Both the position numbers and the translations under genes were made by a program. From NCBI GenBank assembly GCA_022772735.1, contig JALEZD010000023.1:123791-187790 (forward strand): DNA of 64,000 nt, in the 5' to 3' direction. Below the pieces are notes generated by a model. That model did not search any database, was not told the origin of the DNA, and saw only the letters and a program-made list of their open reading frames with translations. Of the stretch, positions 52,563 through 61,557 are shown piece by piece. The stretch is from Erysipelotrichaceae bacterium (lineage in GTDB: Bacteria > Bacillota_I > Bacilli_A > Erysipelotrichales > Erysipelotrichaceae). The first letter of the stretch is position 1; the number at the start of each line of letters is the position of its first letter.

Positions 52563-53507
52563 ATGCATTTAAAAATTATTGTAATAATTATTTCCGTTTT
52601 GATGTATTTAGTTATTTATAATCTTTTAGATTTTCAAAACTTGTTTTTAATAAAAACAAAAAGTAGAATCAATAAATTGATTAGAATGACAGATATTGCT
52701 GATTTTAACCAAGCTACTGCAAGTGCTGGCGTTAAAGATTACAATTATTTTTCATTTATAAAAGTTTCGGACTCTTTAAAAAGAAATTTAATGTCGTCAG
52801 GGTTAAAATTAAAAGCTGAAGAATTTGTTGCGATGTGGTTTGCGATAACTGTTATTCCAACAATTTTATATACTATTTTTAAAGGGTTTGGAGCAATGAC
52901 ACTTTTGGTTATGTTGCTAGGATTTATTTCACCTTTATTAATATTAAATATTAGTAAAAGAAGAAGAATTGCTAAGTTTTCTGTTCAATTAAATGATGCA
53001 TTAATAATTATTGGAAACTCTTTAAGAACTGGATTTACATTTAGACATGCTTTAGCTAGAGTATCTGAAGATTTACCTGATCCAATTTCTGAAGAATTAA
53101 GAAGAGTAATAAGAGAAGTGAATTATGGTGCAAAATTAGAAGATTCATTAGGAGCACTAGCAAATAGAATGAATAGTAAAGAATTGAATATGATAAACTC
53201 TGCGGTTATTATCCAACAAAGAACAGGTGGTAATCTAGCTGAAATAATAGATAAAGTAAGTTTGACTATATCAGATAGAATAAAAATGAAAAATCAAATT
53301 AAAACATTAACTGCCCAAGGTAAAACATCAGGTATTATTATGGCATTAATACCTGTTGCAATACTTTTATCTTTATTTTTTATGAGCCCAGACTATATTA
53401 TGGTATTTTTTACAACTCAAATTGGAATAAGTATATTTGCTTTTTCAATATTTTGGGAATTTATAGGATTTATGTTCATCAAAAAGTTAGTGGATATTAA
53501 ATTTTGA
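52563..53507 (+). CDS. tadB: Flp pilus inner-membrane platform protein TadB
   Basis: A 314-residue protein of the GspF/TadB type with N-terminal helix, a pair of helices near residues 95-135, the cytoplasmic T2SSF domain (LNDALIIIGNSLRTGFTFRHALARV; NSKELNMINSAVIIQQRTGGNL), and two C-terminal helices. AAGGAGG precedes ATG 52563. tadC follows 8 bp downstream. Confidence 0.93.
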   Translation: MHLKIIVIIISVLMYLVIYNLLDFQNLFLIKTKSRINKLIRMTDIADFNQATASAGVKDYNYFSFIKVSDSLKRNLMSSGLKLKAEEFVAMWFAITVIPTILYTIFKGFGAMTLLVMLLGFISPLLILNISKRRRIAKFSVQLNDALIIIGNSLRTGFTFRHALARVSEDLPDPISEELRRVIREVNYGAKLEDSLGALANRMNSKELNMINSAVIIQQRTGGNLAEIIDKVSLTISDRIKMKNQIKTLTAQGKTSGIIMALIPVAILLSLFFMSPDYIMVFFTTQIGISIFAFSIFWEFIGFMFIKKLVDIKF

Positions 53508-53515
53508 GGTGAAAC

Positions 53516-54439
53516 ATGGGAATAATATTTATATTTTTTGCATCAATATTAACATATTGTATATTAATTATTGTTTTTGGTAAAAGGGCAATGATTAATG
53601 AAGAAATAAAAGCTAGACTTGAAAAAACAAAAGTTCAAGCTAATAACAACAATGTTCCATATGAAAATGTTCCATTTATTGAGCGTATAATAAAACCATC
53701 AATTGATAGCTTTATTAGTTTCTTTTCTAGAATTTTACCTGTCAGTGAAAAAGAACAAGCTGAATTATCAAAACAACTTTTGCGTGCAGGAATGAAAATA
53801 AAACCAAATGACTATATTGTAATGAAGCTACTTGTAGTATTTCTTTTTGGTTTAGCGTTTGCTACATACCAATTGACATTTAAAATTAACAGAAGTTTAC
53901 AGCCAGTTTTACTTAATTCTGCGTATGGAATGATTGTTGGATATGGGTTAATGCAATATATGTTAAAAAGAAGAATTAGGATTAGAAAAGAAAAAATGCA
54001 AATGCAGCTCCCTGGTTTTTTAGATCTATTATCAGTTTGTGTTGAAGCTGGTTTAGGTTTTGATCAGGCAGTTTTATATGTTACTGGTGAGTATCCATGT
54101 GAGCTATCTAATGAATTTAAAATAGTAGTGAGAGATACTTCACTTGGTAGTACTCGAAAAGAGGCATTAACTAATCTTCAAGATAGATGTGATATTGATC
54201 AATTGAAAACATTTACTGCTGCAGTTATTCAAGCAGACGAAATGGGTATAACATTAAAAAATATTTTAACAGCACAGGCTTCAAATGTAAGACTTGCACA
54301 TAAACAAAAAGTTGAAGAACAAAGTCAAAAATTACCAGTTAAAATATTAATACCAATGTTAATCTTTATTTTTCCAGTAATCTTTATTATTTTAATTGTT
54401 CCAGCAGCACTGAGAGCTATGTCTGCAATTGGAGGGTAA
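53516..54439 (+). CDS. tadC: Flp pilus inner-membrane platform protein TadC
   Basis: A 307-residue second GspF-like platform protein, paralogous to TadB: LPGFLDLLSVCVEAGLGFDQAVLYV and QLKTFTAAVIQADEMGITLKNIL are the T2SSF core, followed by KLPVKILIPMLIFIFPVIFIIL as the last helix. GAGGTG precedes the start. TadB and TadC together form the membrane platform driven by CpaF. Confidence 0.93.
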   Translation: MGIIFIFFASILTYCILIIVFGKRAMINEEIKARLEKTKVQANNNNVPYENVPFIERIIKPSIDSFISFFSRILPVSEKEQAELSKQLLRAGMKIKPNDYIVMKLLVVFLFGLAFATYQLTFKINRSLQPVLLNSAYGMIVGYGLMQYMLKRRIRIRKEKMQMQLPGFLDLLSVCVEAGLGFDQAVLYVTGEYPCELSNEFKIVVRDTSLGSTRKEALTNLQDRCDIDQLKTFTAAVIQADEMGITLKNILTAQASNVRLAHKQKVEEQSQKLPVKILIPMLIFIFPVIFIILIVPAALRAMSAIGG

Positions 54440-54441
54440 TT

Positions 54442-54786
54442 TTGAAAAAAATAGATATATGTATAGATGACAATAAAATTTTTGATGGACCTATTTATAT
54501 TGCAGAATGTTTTTTAGATAGATTGATGGGGTTAATGTTTAAAAAGAGTATTGGTGTAGAAGAAGGTATATTTTTTACAAATACTAATAGGGTACATACA
54601 TCTTTTATGAAATTTCCTATTGATGTTGTATATCTTAATAAAAATTATGAAGTAATATATAAAGAAACATTAAACCCATGGGTTATTGGTTCAAATGTTA
54701 AAGGAGCAAAGCATTTGATAGAATTAAATAAAGATGTATCAGAAAAATTAAAGATTAATGATAAAATAAAATTAATTAGATATTGA
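54442..54786 (+). CDS. DUF192 family protein
   Basis: A 114-residue DUF192 (UPF0127) protein: RLMGLMFKKS, then NTNRVHTSFMKFPIDVVYLN, the family's HTxFMxFPIDV core. There is no signal peptide. The start is TTG 54442 with GGAGGG at 54431-54436. DUF192 genes are frequent in tad loci of Bacillota and actinobacteria; their function there is unknown. It lies 2 bp after tadC. Confidence 0.88.
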   Translation: MKKIDICIDDNKIFDGPIYIAECFLDRLMGLMFKKSIGVEEGIFFTNTNRVHTSFMKFPIDVVYLNKNYEVIYKETLNPWVIGSNVKGAKHLIELNKDVSEKLKINDKIKLIRY

Positions 54787-54793
54787 GGTGAAT

Positions 54794-55972
54794 ATGATTT
54801 TGGAAGAAAATATTAATAAAGATAATCAAGCATTGAATGAAATTAGAAATAGAAGTATAGAGGAATACCTTGATTCAAAGCTTGAAAATGCATGGATGAC
54901 AAAGGGATATTCAAAAAGTAGTGTTAAAGAATATGTGAATCATCTTTTAAAAGAAATCGATTATCAAAAAGATAGTTTTAAAGTACAAATTAAAGAAATT
55001 CTTGATGAAAAAGAAAGATTAATTAATGAAAAAAATTTAGTTTCTAAACAGTTAGAAGATTCTGTACAATCTTTGAAAGAATTAGAAAATGAAAATTCTA
55101 AGATTGAAGGTTTATATGCCACAATTAATAATCTTAATAGTGAATTAGATAGTTTAAGAAATATTGATAACTCTGTTGAAATTGAAGAATTAAATAATCA
55201 ATTAAATGAATATAGAGAATATATTGATAAACTGGAAAAAAATAACTCTGAATCGGCTGTTAATGATGAGGTGTATAATGAACTATTAGATAAAATAGAA
55301 GTGTTAAATAATGAAAATTTGAGATTGAATTCTGAACTGGAAAGACTTTCTAATGTTGAGATTAAAACATCTGATGTTTTTGTTGATAATAACGATGAAA
55401 ATTTCATTAAAGAATATGAATCACTAAAATCTCAAATTGCAGAATATGAGCGTTTTAAAATTGATAATCAAATGCTTTCTGCAGAAATTTTAGCATTAAG
55501 TAGATTGATTAAAGATTTTACTCAACGAGATAAGGATAATAATAATAAAATAGTTCAATTAAATAAAGATATTGATGATTTAAAAGAAGAACATAAACTT
55601 GATATTCAATCTGTAAGTGCAAATTTTGAAAAAAGAATTGAAGATTTGAATGGTGAAATACAAAAAGTTAATAACGAATTAAATGATGAAAAAAATCAAA
55701 GAACAGTTTTATTAAATGAAAGAGCGGAACTTCAACTTAGACTTTCATCATGTTTGGAATACTTAAATGAACTTTATGATAAAGTTGATTATTTACAATC
55801 TTCAAATAAAATTTTGTCAAAACAACTAGAAGAACAACGTTCAAAAAATAGATTATTGTCGGGATTAGATATACCTCCAATATCACTTGATGCAATTGAA
55901 AATATAAAAAATATGGAAATTGATGAAGATAAGCTAGATTTCTTCAAAGTGGACAGTAATTCAAATTATTAA
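54794..55972 (+). CDS. Long coiled-coil protein at the 3' edge of the tad locus
   Basis: A 392-residue protein that is almost all coiled coil (residues about 50-180 and 205-355), with no membrane segment. The N-terminal GYSKSSVKEYVNHLLKEID weakly recalls the DivIVA pattern (GYxxxxVxxFL). The C-terminal module (319-359, DKVDYL, KQLEEQRSKNR, GLDI) is shared with the protein at 43582-44292. GAGG precedes ATG 54794 with spacing 5; the GTG at 54788 is part of the ribosome site. It is the last gene before a terminator, in the tad operon by spacing. I infer a polar or cytoskeletal scaffold for the pilus machine. Confidence 0.8.
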   Translation: MILEENINKDNQALNEIRNRSIEEYLDSKLENAWMTKGYSKSSVKEYVNHLLKEIDYQKDSFKVQIKEILDEKERLINEKNLVSKQLEDSVQSLKELENENSKIEGLYATINNLNSELDSLRNIDNSVEIEELNNQLNEYREYIDKLEKNNSESAVNDEVYNELLDKIEVLNNENLRLNSELERLSNVEIKTSDVFVDNNDENFIKEYESLKSQIAEYERFKIDNQMLSAEILALSRLIKDFTQRDKDNNNKIVQLNKDIDDLKEEHKLDIQSVSANFEKRIEDLNGEIQKVNNELNDEKNQRTVLLNERAELQLRLSSCLEYLNELYDKVDYLQSSNKILSKQLEEQRSKNRLLSGLDIPPISLDAIENIKNMEIDEDKLDFFKVDSNSNY

Positions 55973-55974
55973 TC

Positions 55975-55996
55975 AAGGACTATACGTCCTTTTTTA
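55975..55996 (+). terminator. Intrinsic terminator of the tad operon
   Basis: AAGGAC (55975-55980) / GTCCTT (55986-55991), 5-nt loop, T-run to 55995. Confidence 0.85.
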
Positions 55997-56033
55997 GTTT
56001 ACTTATAATATTAACTATATCGTAGGAGGAAAA

Positions 56034-56366
56034 ATGCTAAACAAAATTGTAAAAGTAGTTGTTGATAGACCGATAGGAAGTATACATCCAAACTATAAAG
56101 AAACATATTATTCAATAAACTATGGTTATATTGAAGGGACTCTTGCTTTAGATGGTGAAGAAGTTGATGCGTATATATTAGGTGTAGATATTCCAATAAA
56201 ATATTTCACGGGAAAAGTAATTGCTATAATACATAGAGAAGATGATGTGGAAATAAAATGTGTTGTTGCCCCAATAAATATGGAATTTACTTTAAAAGAG
56301 ATAGAAGATAAAGTTCATTTTATTGAAAAGTATTTTAAATCTACTATTATTATGGGTGAAAAGTAA
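56034..56366 (+). CDS. Short inorganic pyrophosphatase-like protein
   Basis: A 110-residue protein resembling the core of family I inorganic pyrophosphatase: VDRPIGSIHPNY (11-21), YYSINYGYIEGTLALDGEEVDAY (25-47 in two motifs). The metal site DxDPxD reads DGEEVD (40-45), with Glu replacing the middle Asp and Pro. Standard enzymes have 165-220 residues, so this lacks a third or more. Short forms occur in Bacillota but their activity is unknown to me. GGAGG precedes the start; a TATAAT lies at 56004-56009. Confidence 0.7.
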   Translation: MLNKIVKVVVDRPIGSIHPNYKETYYSINYGYIEGTLALDGEEVDAYILGVDIPIKYFTGKVIAIIHREDDVEIKCVVAPINMEFTLKEIEDKVHFIEKYFKSTIIMGEK

Positions 56367-56390
56367 ATTTAAATTTATACTTTAGTGCAG

Positions 56391-56416
56391 ATGATTATAT
56401 ATTTTGATATAATCAT
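56391..56416 (+). promoter_or_regulatory. scpA promoter within a palindrome
   Basis: Extended -10 TGATATAAT (56405-56413) lies in a perfect 10-bp inverted repeat ATGATTATAT (56391-56400) / ATATAATCAT (56407-56416). Could be an operator or an AT-rich coincidence. Confidence 0.5.
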
Positions 56417-56432
56417 ATAGCGAGGTGTTTAG

Positions 56433-57155
56433 ATGAACTTTAAGGTTACAATCGATGAATTTGATGGACCATTAGATTTAATGTTACATCTAATTAAAGA
56501 GAATAAACTAGACTTATTTAATTTAGATATAAGTGTTTTAAGCGAACAATATTTGTTATATATTAATCATTTTGAAAAAATACATTTAGAAATTGCAAGT
56601 GAATATTTAGTTGAACTTGCAACACTTATTGAGTTTAAAAGTAAGAAACTTTTACCAAAACAAGATGAAGTTATTGAAGATGAATATCAAGAAGATCCAA
56701 AAGATAGACTAATTAGACGTTTATTAGAGTATCAACAATTTAAAGAAGTAACTAATAGCTTAGATGAATTATATAAAACAAGACTTTTACAATTTTCTAA
56801 ACCTATTACAATTGATGATGATTGGGTTAAACAGGATGATAATATTTCAATTGACGGTAATCCATATGATTTAGTTAAGGCTATGGCAAAATGTTTGAAA
56901 AGACTTCATCTTACCAAACCTATTGAGAAAAAAATTGCTCAAAAAGAAATTTCAATGGAAGAAAGAAGACTTTATATAGTTTCCAAATTGGATAGATTAC
57001 CTAAAACATTTAATTTTGAAAAATTGCTTGAAGATGTTAAAGAGGTAGGAGTATTTATTGTTACCTTTCTTGCAGTTTTGGATTTGGTTAGATTACATAC
57101 TTTATATTTTGATATTGATGAAAATGAAACGATTTGGTTAACAAGAGGTAAGTAG
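56433..57155 (+). CDS. scpA: Segregation and condensation protein ScpA
   Basis: ScpA is the kleisin of the SMC condensin complex. The 240-residue protein starts with FDGPLDLMLHLIKENKLDLFNLDI, then LVELATLIEFKSKKLLP, and a C-terminal winged-helix region (VGVFIVTFLAVLDLVRL). It lies 2 bp before scpB, its regular partner. The SMC subunit is not in the window. Confidence 0.95.
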   Translation: MNFKVTIDEFDGPLDLMLHLIKENKLDLFNLDISVLSEQYLLYINHFEKIHLEIASEYLVELATLIEFKSKKLLPKQDEVIEDEYQEDPKDRLIRRLLEYQQFKEVTNSLDELYKTRLLQFSKPITIDDDWVKQDDNISIDGNPYDLVKAMAKCLKRLHLTKPIEKKIAQKEISMEERRLYIVSKLDRLPKTFNFEKLLEDVKEVGVFIVTFLAVLDLVRLHTLYFDIDENETIWLTRGK

Positions 57156-57157
57156 TT

Positions 57158-57712
57158 ATGGATTATAATAAAGAATATTTAACATCAATTGTTGAAGGAT
57201 TATTATTTATTGTTGGTGAAGAAGGAATAAGTAAAAATCAATTGATGGATGTTTTAGATTTAAATGAAACTATAGTTGATGAATTAATTGAGAATTTACA
57301 AAAATATTATTTATGTGATGAAAGAGGAATAGAGTTAGTAAATTACGGTGGTATTTATAAATTTTTATCTAAAGGTATTGTTCACCAATATGCACAAAAA
57401 CTATTTCAATCAAGCAAACAAAATACTTTATCACAAAGTGCTCTTGAAACATTAGCTATTATTGCGTATAAACAACCAATTACAAGAGTGGAAATTGAAG
57501 AAATAAGAGGTGTTGGTGCAGATATGATGCTTAGAAAACTTCTTGCAAGAAATCTAATTAAAGAATCTGGAAGAAGTGAGGCTGCAGGAAGACCAATATT
57601 ATATGAAGTTACTGAAGAGTTTATGGATACATTTAAACTTTTAAGTTTGAGTGAATTACCAAAATTACCTATTTTTTCTATGGATGAAAACAATGAAAAT
57701 CTTTTTGATTAG
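57158..57712 (+). CDS. scpB: Segregation and condensation protein ScpB
   Basis: ScpB dimerises and binds ScpA in the SMC complex. The 184-residue protein has two winged-helix domains: IVEGLLFIVGEEGISKNQL and LSQSALETLAIIAYKQPITRVEIEEIRGVGAD, both hallmark strings. Its end overlaps the next gene by 20 bp. Confidence 0.95.
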   Translation: MDYNKEYLTSIVEGLLFIVGEEGISKNQLMDVLDLNETIVDELIENLQKYYLCDERGIELVNYGGIYKFLSKGIVHQYAQKLFQSSKQNTLSQSALETLAIIAYKQPITRVEIEEIRGVGADMMLRKLLARNLIKESGRSEAAGRPILYEVTEEFMDTFKLLSLSELPKLPIFSMDENNENLFD

Positions 57713-58418
57713 TATTTTTATTATTTGCTGTAGTGGTTGTTTAAAAAAAAATACAGAAGAATATTCATTATCGTGTAAAAATATAGATTTTTATAATTAT
57801 GATAATAAAGTTCCTGATATTTTTAAAGAAAATGATGAATATTTTTCTGATGCATTGTTTGCAGGTGATTCTAGAATAGGATCATTAGTTTTGTACAATA
57901 AATTGTCTAATGCAGATATTTATTATATAGAGTCTTTGAGTTTAAATATGATAAATATAACAAAAATTGATGGAATTGATAAAACTTTAAATGATGTGAT
58001 AAAAAATAGTGATAAAAAAAATATATACTTTTTTATTGGTATAAATGAAATTGGTATGAATAGTTTTGAAAAATGGGGAGAGAAGTTAGATACCTTTGTT
58101 AAGGATATAAAAAAAATTAGCGAAGACAAACATATATATTTAATACAATCTTATACAGTTTTAAGCGCATATAAAACTCCAAAAGAAAAAATTAAAGAAA
58201 AAGTTTCAATTATTAATGATAAAATAGAATCTGTAGCAAAGGATAATCATGTGTATTTTTTAAATCCAGATGATTATTTACTTGGAGATGATGGTTTTAT
58301 AAAAAAAGAATATGTTTTTGATGGAATTCATTTTAATAGAACGGGTGTAGAAGTTTTTGTTGAATATATAAAAAATCATGTTGCAGGAGAAAAATATGTT
58401 AAAGAAATTTGTAATTAG
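57693..58418 (+). CDS. SGNH/GDSL-hydrolase lipoprotein
   Basis: A 241-residue secreted lipoprotein with lipobox-like ICCSGC (Cys16). SGNH blocks are GDSR (block I, Ser60), a GINEIG block III and DGIHFNRTG (block V with the His). The family hydrolyses esters, often of sugars or cell-wall polymers. ATG 57693 overlaps the end of scpB, so it is coupled to the scp operon, and it overlaps the following DUF4358 lipoprotein by 23 bp. Confidence 0.8.
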   Translation: MKIFLISIFIICCSGCLKKNTEEYSLSCKNIDFYNYDNKVPDIFKENDEYFSDALFAGDSRIGSLVLYNKLSNADIYYIESLSLNMINITKIDGIDKTLNDVIKNSDKKNIYFFIGINEIGMNSFEKWGEKLDTFVKDIKKISEDKHIYLIQSYTVLSAYKTPKEKIKEKVSIINDKIESVAKDNHVYFLNPDDYLLGDDGFIKKEYVFDGIHFNRTGVEVFVEYIKNHVAGEKYVKEICN

Positions 58419-58836
58419 TTTGATTGTTTTAATTTGTTTTGGGTGTAGTAAATCGATTTCATTAAATATTGATGAAGTTTCATCAAAAATTATTAATAAA
58501 TTAAATTTAAGTGATAGTGTATCTAAGTTAGATTTATCTGATATTGAAAATTTATTGTATTTAGATAATGGCACTTTAAAAGATGGTGTTATGTATATTT
58601 CTAATACAAACAAGGCTGACATTATTGGTATTATTGAAACTGATAAAACTAATGATATTAAAAAATTAATTGAGGAATATGTTGAGCTATTAAAAGAACA
58701 AAATTCTAATTACTTTCCAAGTGAAGTTGAAAAGTTAAACAATGCTTTTATAAAAGTAAGTGGAAATTATGTTATTTTAGTTGTTTGTGATGATTTTGAT
58801 TCTATAAAAAATATTGTTGATGAAGTGGTAAAGTAG
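58396..58836 (+). CDS. DUF4358 lipoprotein
   Basis: A 146-residue lipoprotein (FVISLIVLICFGC, lipid Cys13) with a DUF4358-like body: IDEVSSKII, KADIIGIIETD, FPSEVEKLNNAFIKVSGNYVILVVC. AGGAGA precedes ATG 58396; the TTG at 58378 is out of place. DUF4358 proteins often follow SGNH hydrolase genes in Bacillota. Function unknown. Overlaps the SGNH gene by 23 bp. Confidence 0.75.
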   Translation: MLKKFVISLIVLICFGCSKSISLNIDEVSSKIINKLNLSDSVSKLDLSDIENLLYLDNGTLKDGVMYISNTNKADIIGIIETDKTNDIKKLIEEYVELLKEQNSNYFPSEVEKLNNAFIKVSGNYVILVVCDDFDSIKNIVDEVVK

Positions 58837-58862
58837 TGTAATTTAGTTTACACTATTTTTAT
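58834..58862 (+). terminator. Intrinsic terminator after the DUF4358 gene
   Basis: TAGTGTAA (58834-58841) / TTACACTA (58848-58855), 6-nt loop, T-run. Confidence 0.8.
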
Positions 58863-58907
58863 TTGATAAGTTATAATTACAGTATCAATTTTATTGTGGA
58901 GGATAAA

Positions 58908-59606
58908 ATGGAACAAATATATGAAGGTAAAGCTAAAAAGATATTTAAAACTAATAATGATTTTGAAGTTATAATTTATTACAAGGATGATGCAACAGCG
59001 TTTAATGGGCAAAAAAAAGATGTAATTTTAAATAAAGGAATATTAAATAACTCAATTACATCATACATATATGAAAAACTAAATGAAAAAGGTATACCAA
59101 CTCATTTTATTAAAAAGCTTAATGATAGAGAACAATTATGTAAAAAAGTTAATATAATTCCTCTTGAAGTTATTGTGAGAAATGTTATTGCGGGTTCACT
59201 TGCAAAAAGATTTAATATTGAAGAAGGTAAAGAACCATTAAAAATAATAAAAGAATTAAGTTATAAAAATGATTCATTAAATGATCCTTTAATTACTGAT
59301 TCCCAATGTATTGGATTAGGTTTTGCAAGTGAAAAAGATTTAAAGACAATTTATGAAATTACTGATAATGTAAATGAGATTTTAAAGACTTTATTTTTAA
59401 ATGTAGGTATAAAACTTATTGATTTTAAACTTGAATTTGGTAAAGATATTGAGGGGAATATTTTGCTTGCTGATGAAATATCTCCTGATACATGCAGATT
59501 ATGGGATTTAAAAACAAATGAAAAACTAGATAAAGATAGATTTAGAAGAGATATGGGTAATGTTGTAAGTGGCTATGAAGAAATTGCAAAAAGATTAATC
59601 AAATAG
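58908..59606 (+). CDS. purC: SAICAR synthetase
   Basis: PurC joins aspartate to CAIR in purine synthesis. The 232-residue protein reads [31 protein letters not shown]-type [17 protein letters not shown], and [13 protein letters not shown], the signature of the family. The frame opens at TTG 58863, but GGAGG serves ATG 58908. It is 8 bp before purB. A TATAAT lies at 58872-58877. Confidence 0.96.
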   Translation: MEQIYEGKAKKIFKTNNDFEVIIYYKDDATAFNGQKKDVILNKGILNNSITSYIYEKLNEKGIPTHFIKKLNDREQLCKKVNIIPLEVIVRNVIAGSLAKRFNIEEGKEPLKIIKELSYKNDSLNDPLITDSQCIGLGFASEKDLKTIYEITDNVNEILKTLFLNVGIKLIDFKLEFGKDIEGNILLADEISPDTCRLWDLKTNEKLDKDRFRRDMGNVVSGYEEIAKRLIK

Positions 59607-59614
59607 GAGGAATT

Positions 59615-60910
59615 ATGTTAGATAGATATTCAAGAAATATTATGAAAGAAGTATGGAGTGAAAAAAATAAATTCGATGCTTATTTAAAAGTTGAAATTCT
59701 TGCATGTGAGGCTTGGAGTGAATTGAATGAGATTCCAAAGGAAGATGTCGAAAAGTTATGGAAAAATTCTTCTTTTGATATTGAAAGAATATACGAAATA
59801 GAAAAAGAAACAAAACATGATGTAGTTGCTTTTACTAGATGTGTATCTGAAAGTTTAAATGAAGAAAAGAAATGGATTCATTATGGCTTGACTAGTACGG
59901 ATGTTGTTGACACTGCGTATGGTTATTTGTATAAACAGGCAAATAAAATTTTATTAGAAGATATAAAAGTTTTAATGGATGTTTTAAAAGAAAAGGCAAT
60001 AAAATATAAAGATACTGTTATGATGGGTAGAACACATGGTGTCCATGCTGAAATAACAACTTTTGGGCTTGTATTTGCGCTTTGGTATGATGAATTTAAC
60101 AGGAATTTAAAACGCTTTAAAGATGCTTGTAATGATGTTGAAGTTGGTAAAATTTCAGGGGCGGTTGGAACTTTTGCTAATACTCCTCCATTTGTTCAAG
60201 ATTACGTGTGTAGTAAATTAGGGATTAATTCTTCAAATATATCAACTCAAGTTTTACAAAGAGATAGACATGCAAATTATTTTTCAACACTTGCGTTAAT
60301 TGGTAGCTCACTTGAAAAAATGGCAACAGAAATAAGACATTTACAAAGAACTGAGGTAAGAGAAGCTGAAGAATATTTTAATAAAGGTCAAAAAGGATCA
60401 AGTGCTATGCCACATAAAAGAAATCCAATTGGCTCAGAAAATATTTGTGGATGCTCAAGAGTGTTACGTGGATATATGTTAACTGCATTTGAAAACATTA
60501 ATTTATGGCATGAAAGGGATATATCACATTCTAGTTCTGAACGTATTATTTCAGCAGATGCAACAGAACTTTTAGATTATATGCTTGTAAGATTTACTAA
60601 CATATTAAAAAATTTAACAGTATTTGAAGACAATATGAAAAAAAATATATATGCTACAAATGGTGTTATCTTTTCACAAAGATTTATGCTTAAATTGATT
60701 GAAAAAGGTTTATCAAGAGAAGAAGCGTACGATATTGTTCAGCCAAATGCAATAAAGTCATGGGAAGAAAATTTAAATTTCAGAGATTTGATGAGTGAAG
60801 AAATAGTTGTTAAAAAATTATTGAATAAAGAAGATATTGAAGATTGCTTTGATACAAAATATCAACTAAAAAATGTAGATGAAATATTTAGAAGGGTGAA
60901 AATATTATAA
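59615..60910 (+). CDS. purB: Adenylosuccinate lyase
   Basis: PurB releases fumarate from SAICAR and from adenylosuccinate. The 431-residue protein has [13 protein letters not shown], the [13 protein letters not shown] loop, and the superfamily signature [16 protein letters not shown] with the catalytic Ser. AGGAGG precedes ATG 59615. Its stop overlaps the next gene by 1 bp. Confidence 0.96.
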   Translation: MLDRYSRNIMKEVWSEKNKFDAYLKVEILACEAWSELNEIPKEDVEKLWKNSSFDIERIYEIEKETKHDVVAFTRCVSESLNEEKKWIHYGLTSTDVVDTAYGYLYKQANKILLEDIKVLMDVLKEKAIKYKDTVMMGRTHGVHAEITTFGLVFALWYDEFNRNLKRFKDACNDVEVGKISGAVGTFANTPPFVQDYVCSKLGINSSNISTQVLQRDRHANYFSTLALIGSSLEKMATEIRHLQRTEVREAEEYFNKGQKGSSAMPHKRNPIGSENICGCSRVLRGYMLTAFENINLWHERDISHSSSERIISADATELLDYMLVRFTNILKNLTVFEDNMKKNIYATNGVIFSQRFMLKLIEKGLSREEAYDIVQPNAIKSWEENLNFRDLMSEEIVVKKLLNKEDIEDCFDTKYQLKNVDEIFRRVKIL

Positions 60911-61530
60911 TGAAAAAATTGATTGATAATTCAATTTTGAATTTTGTTGGAATTAATACAGGTATTTCTAATGAAAGCATTTTTGGTGAAAAGGTAATTA
61001 GAGTTACAAAAAACAAAGAAATTGATAAGTTTGATGAAAATACATATGCAAAATTAAATGAATTAAATTTTCATAATGGTGTTATTGAAGTTAAGGTTTT
61101 AAGTAGGCTTTTAAATGATGCACCTGATTATGCAAGAGGTTTTATAGGTATTGCATTTAGAATTAATGAATTGGATAGTGAATTTGAATGTTTCTATTTA
61201 AGACCTACAAATGGAAATACTGAAGATTTGATACGAAAAAATAGAGCATTTCAATATTTTGCATATCCAAATTATAAATTTGACTACTTTAGAAATCTCA
61301 ATATTACAAAATATGAAGGTGAATGTGATATTGATTTAAACAAATGGATTGATTTAAAAATAGTAGTTAATGATGGAACTGCAAGTTTTTATGTTAATGA
61401 TTTTAATAAACCACTTTTGATTGTTGATAAACTTTTTAATGGCTCAAACAAAAAAGGTAAAATTGGACTTTTTGTAGATGTTGGAACTGAAGGATTTTTT
61501 AAAGATTTATGTATTACAAATTATGACTAA
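60910..61530 (+). CDS. LamG/concanavalin-like domain protein, cytoplasmic
   Basis: A 206-residue protein with the jelly-roll pattern of LamG/glucanase-like domains: GFIGIAFRINE, ECFYLRPTNGNTED, AFQYFAYPNYKFD, INKWIDLKIVVN-like LNKWIDLKIVV, ASFYVNDF and KGKIGLFVDVGTEGFFKDL. I have seen this pattern in stand-alone glycan-related proteins of Bacillota. No signal peptide, so cytoplasmic unless exported otherwise. It overlaps purB by 1 bp but has no evident link to purines. Confidence 0.7.
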   Translation: MKKLIDNSILNFVGINTGISNESIFGEKVIRVTKNKEIDKFDENTYAKLNELNFHNGVIEVKVLSRLLNDAPDYARGFIGIAFRINELDSEFECFYLRPTNGNTEDLIRKNRAFQYFAYPNYKFDYFRNLNITKYEGECDIDLNKWIDLKIVVNDGTASFYVNDFNKPLLIVDKLFNGSNKKGKIGLFVDVGTEGFFKDLCITNYD

Positions 61531-61557
61531 AAAATTAAGCATTTTGCTTAATTTTTT
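61529..61557. terminator. Bidirectional terminator between the LamG-like and AraC-type genes
   Basis: Perfect 12-bp stem AAAAAATTAAGC (61529-61540) / GCTTAATTTTTT (61546-61557), 5-nt loop. It overlaps the 3' end of the AraC-type gene. Confidence 0.9.
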
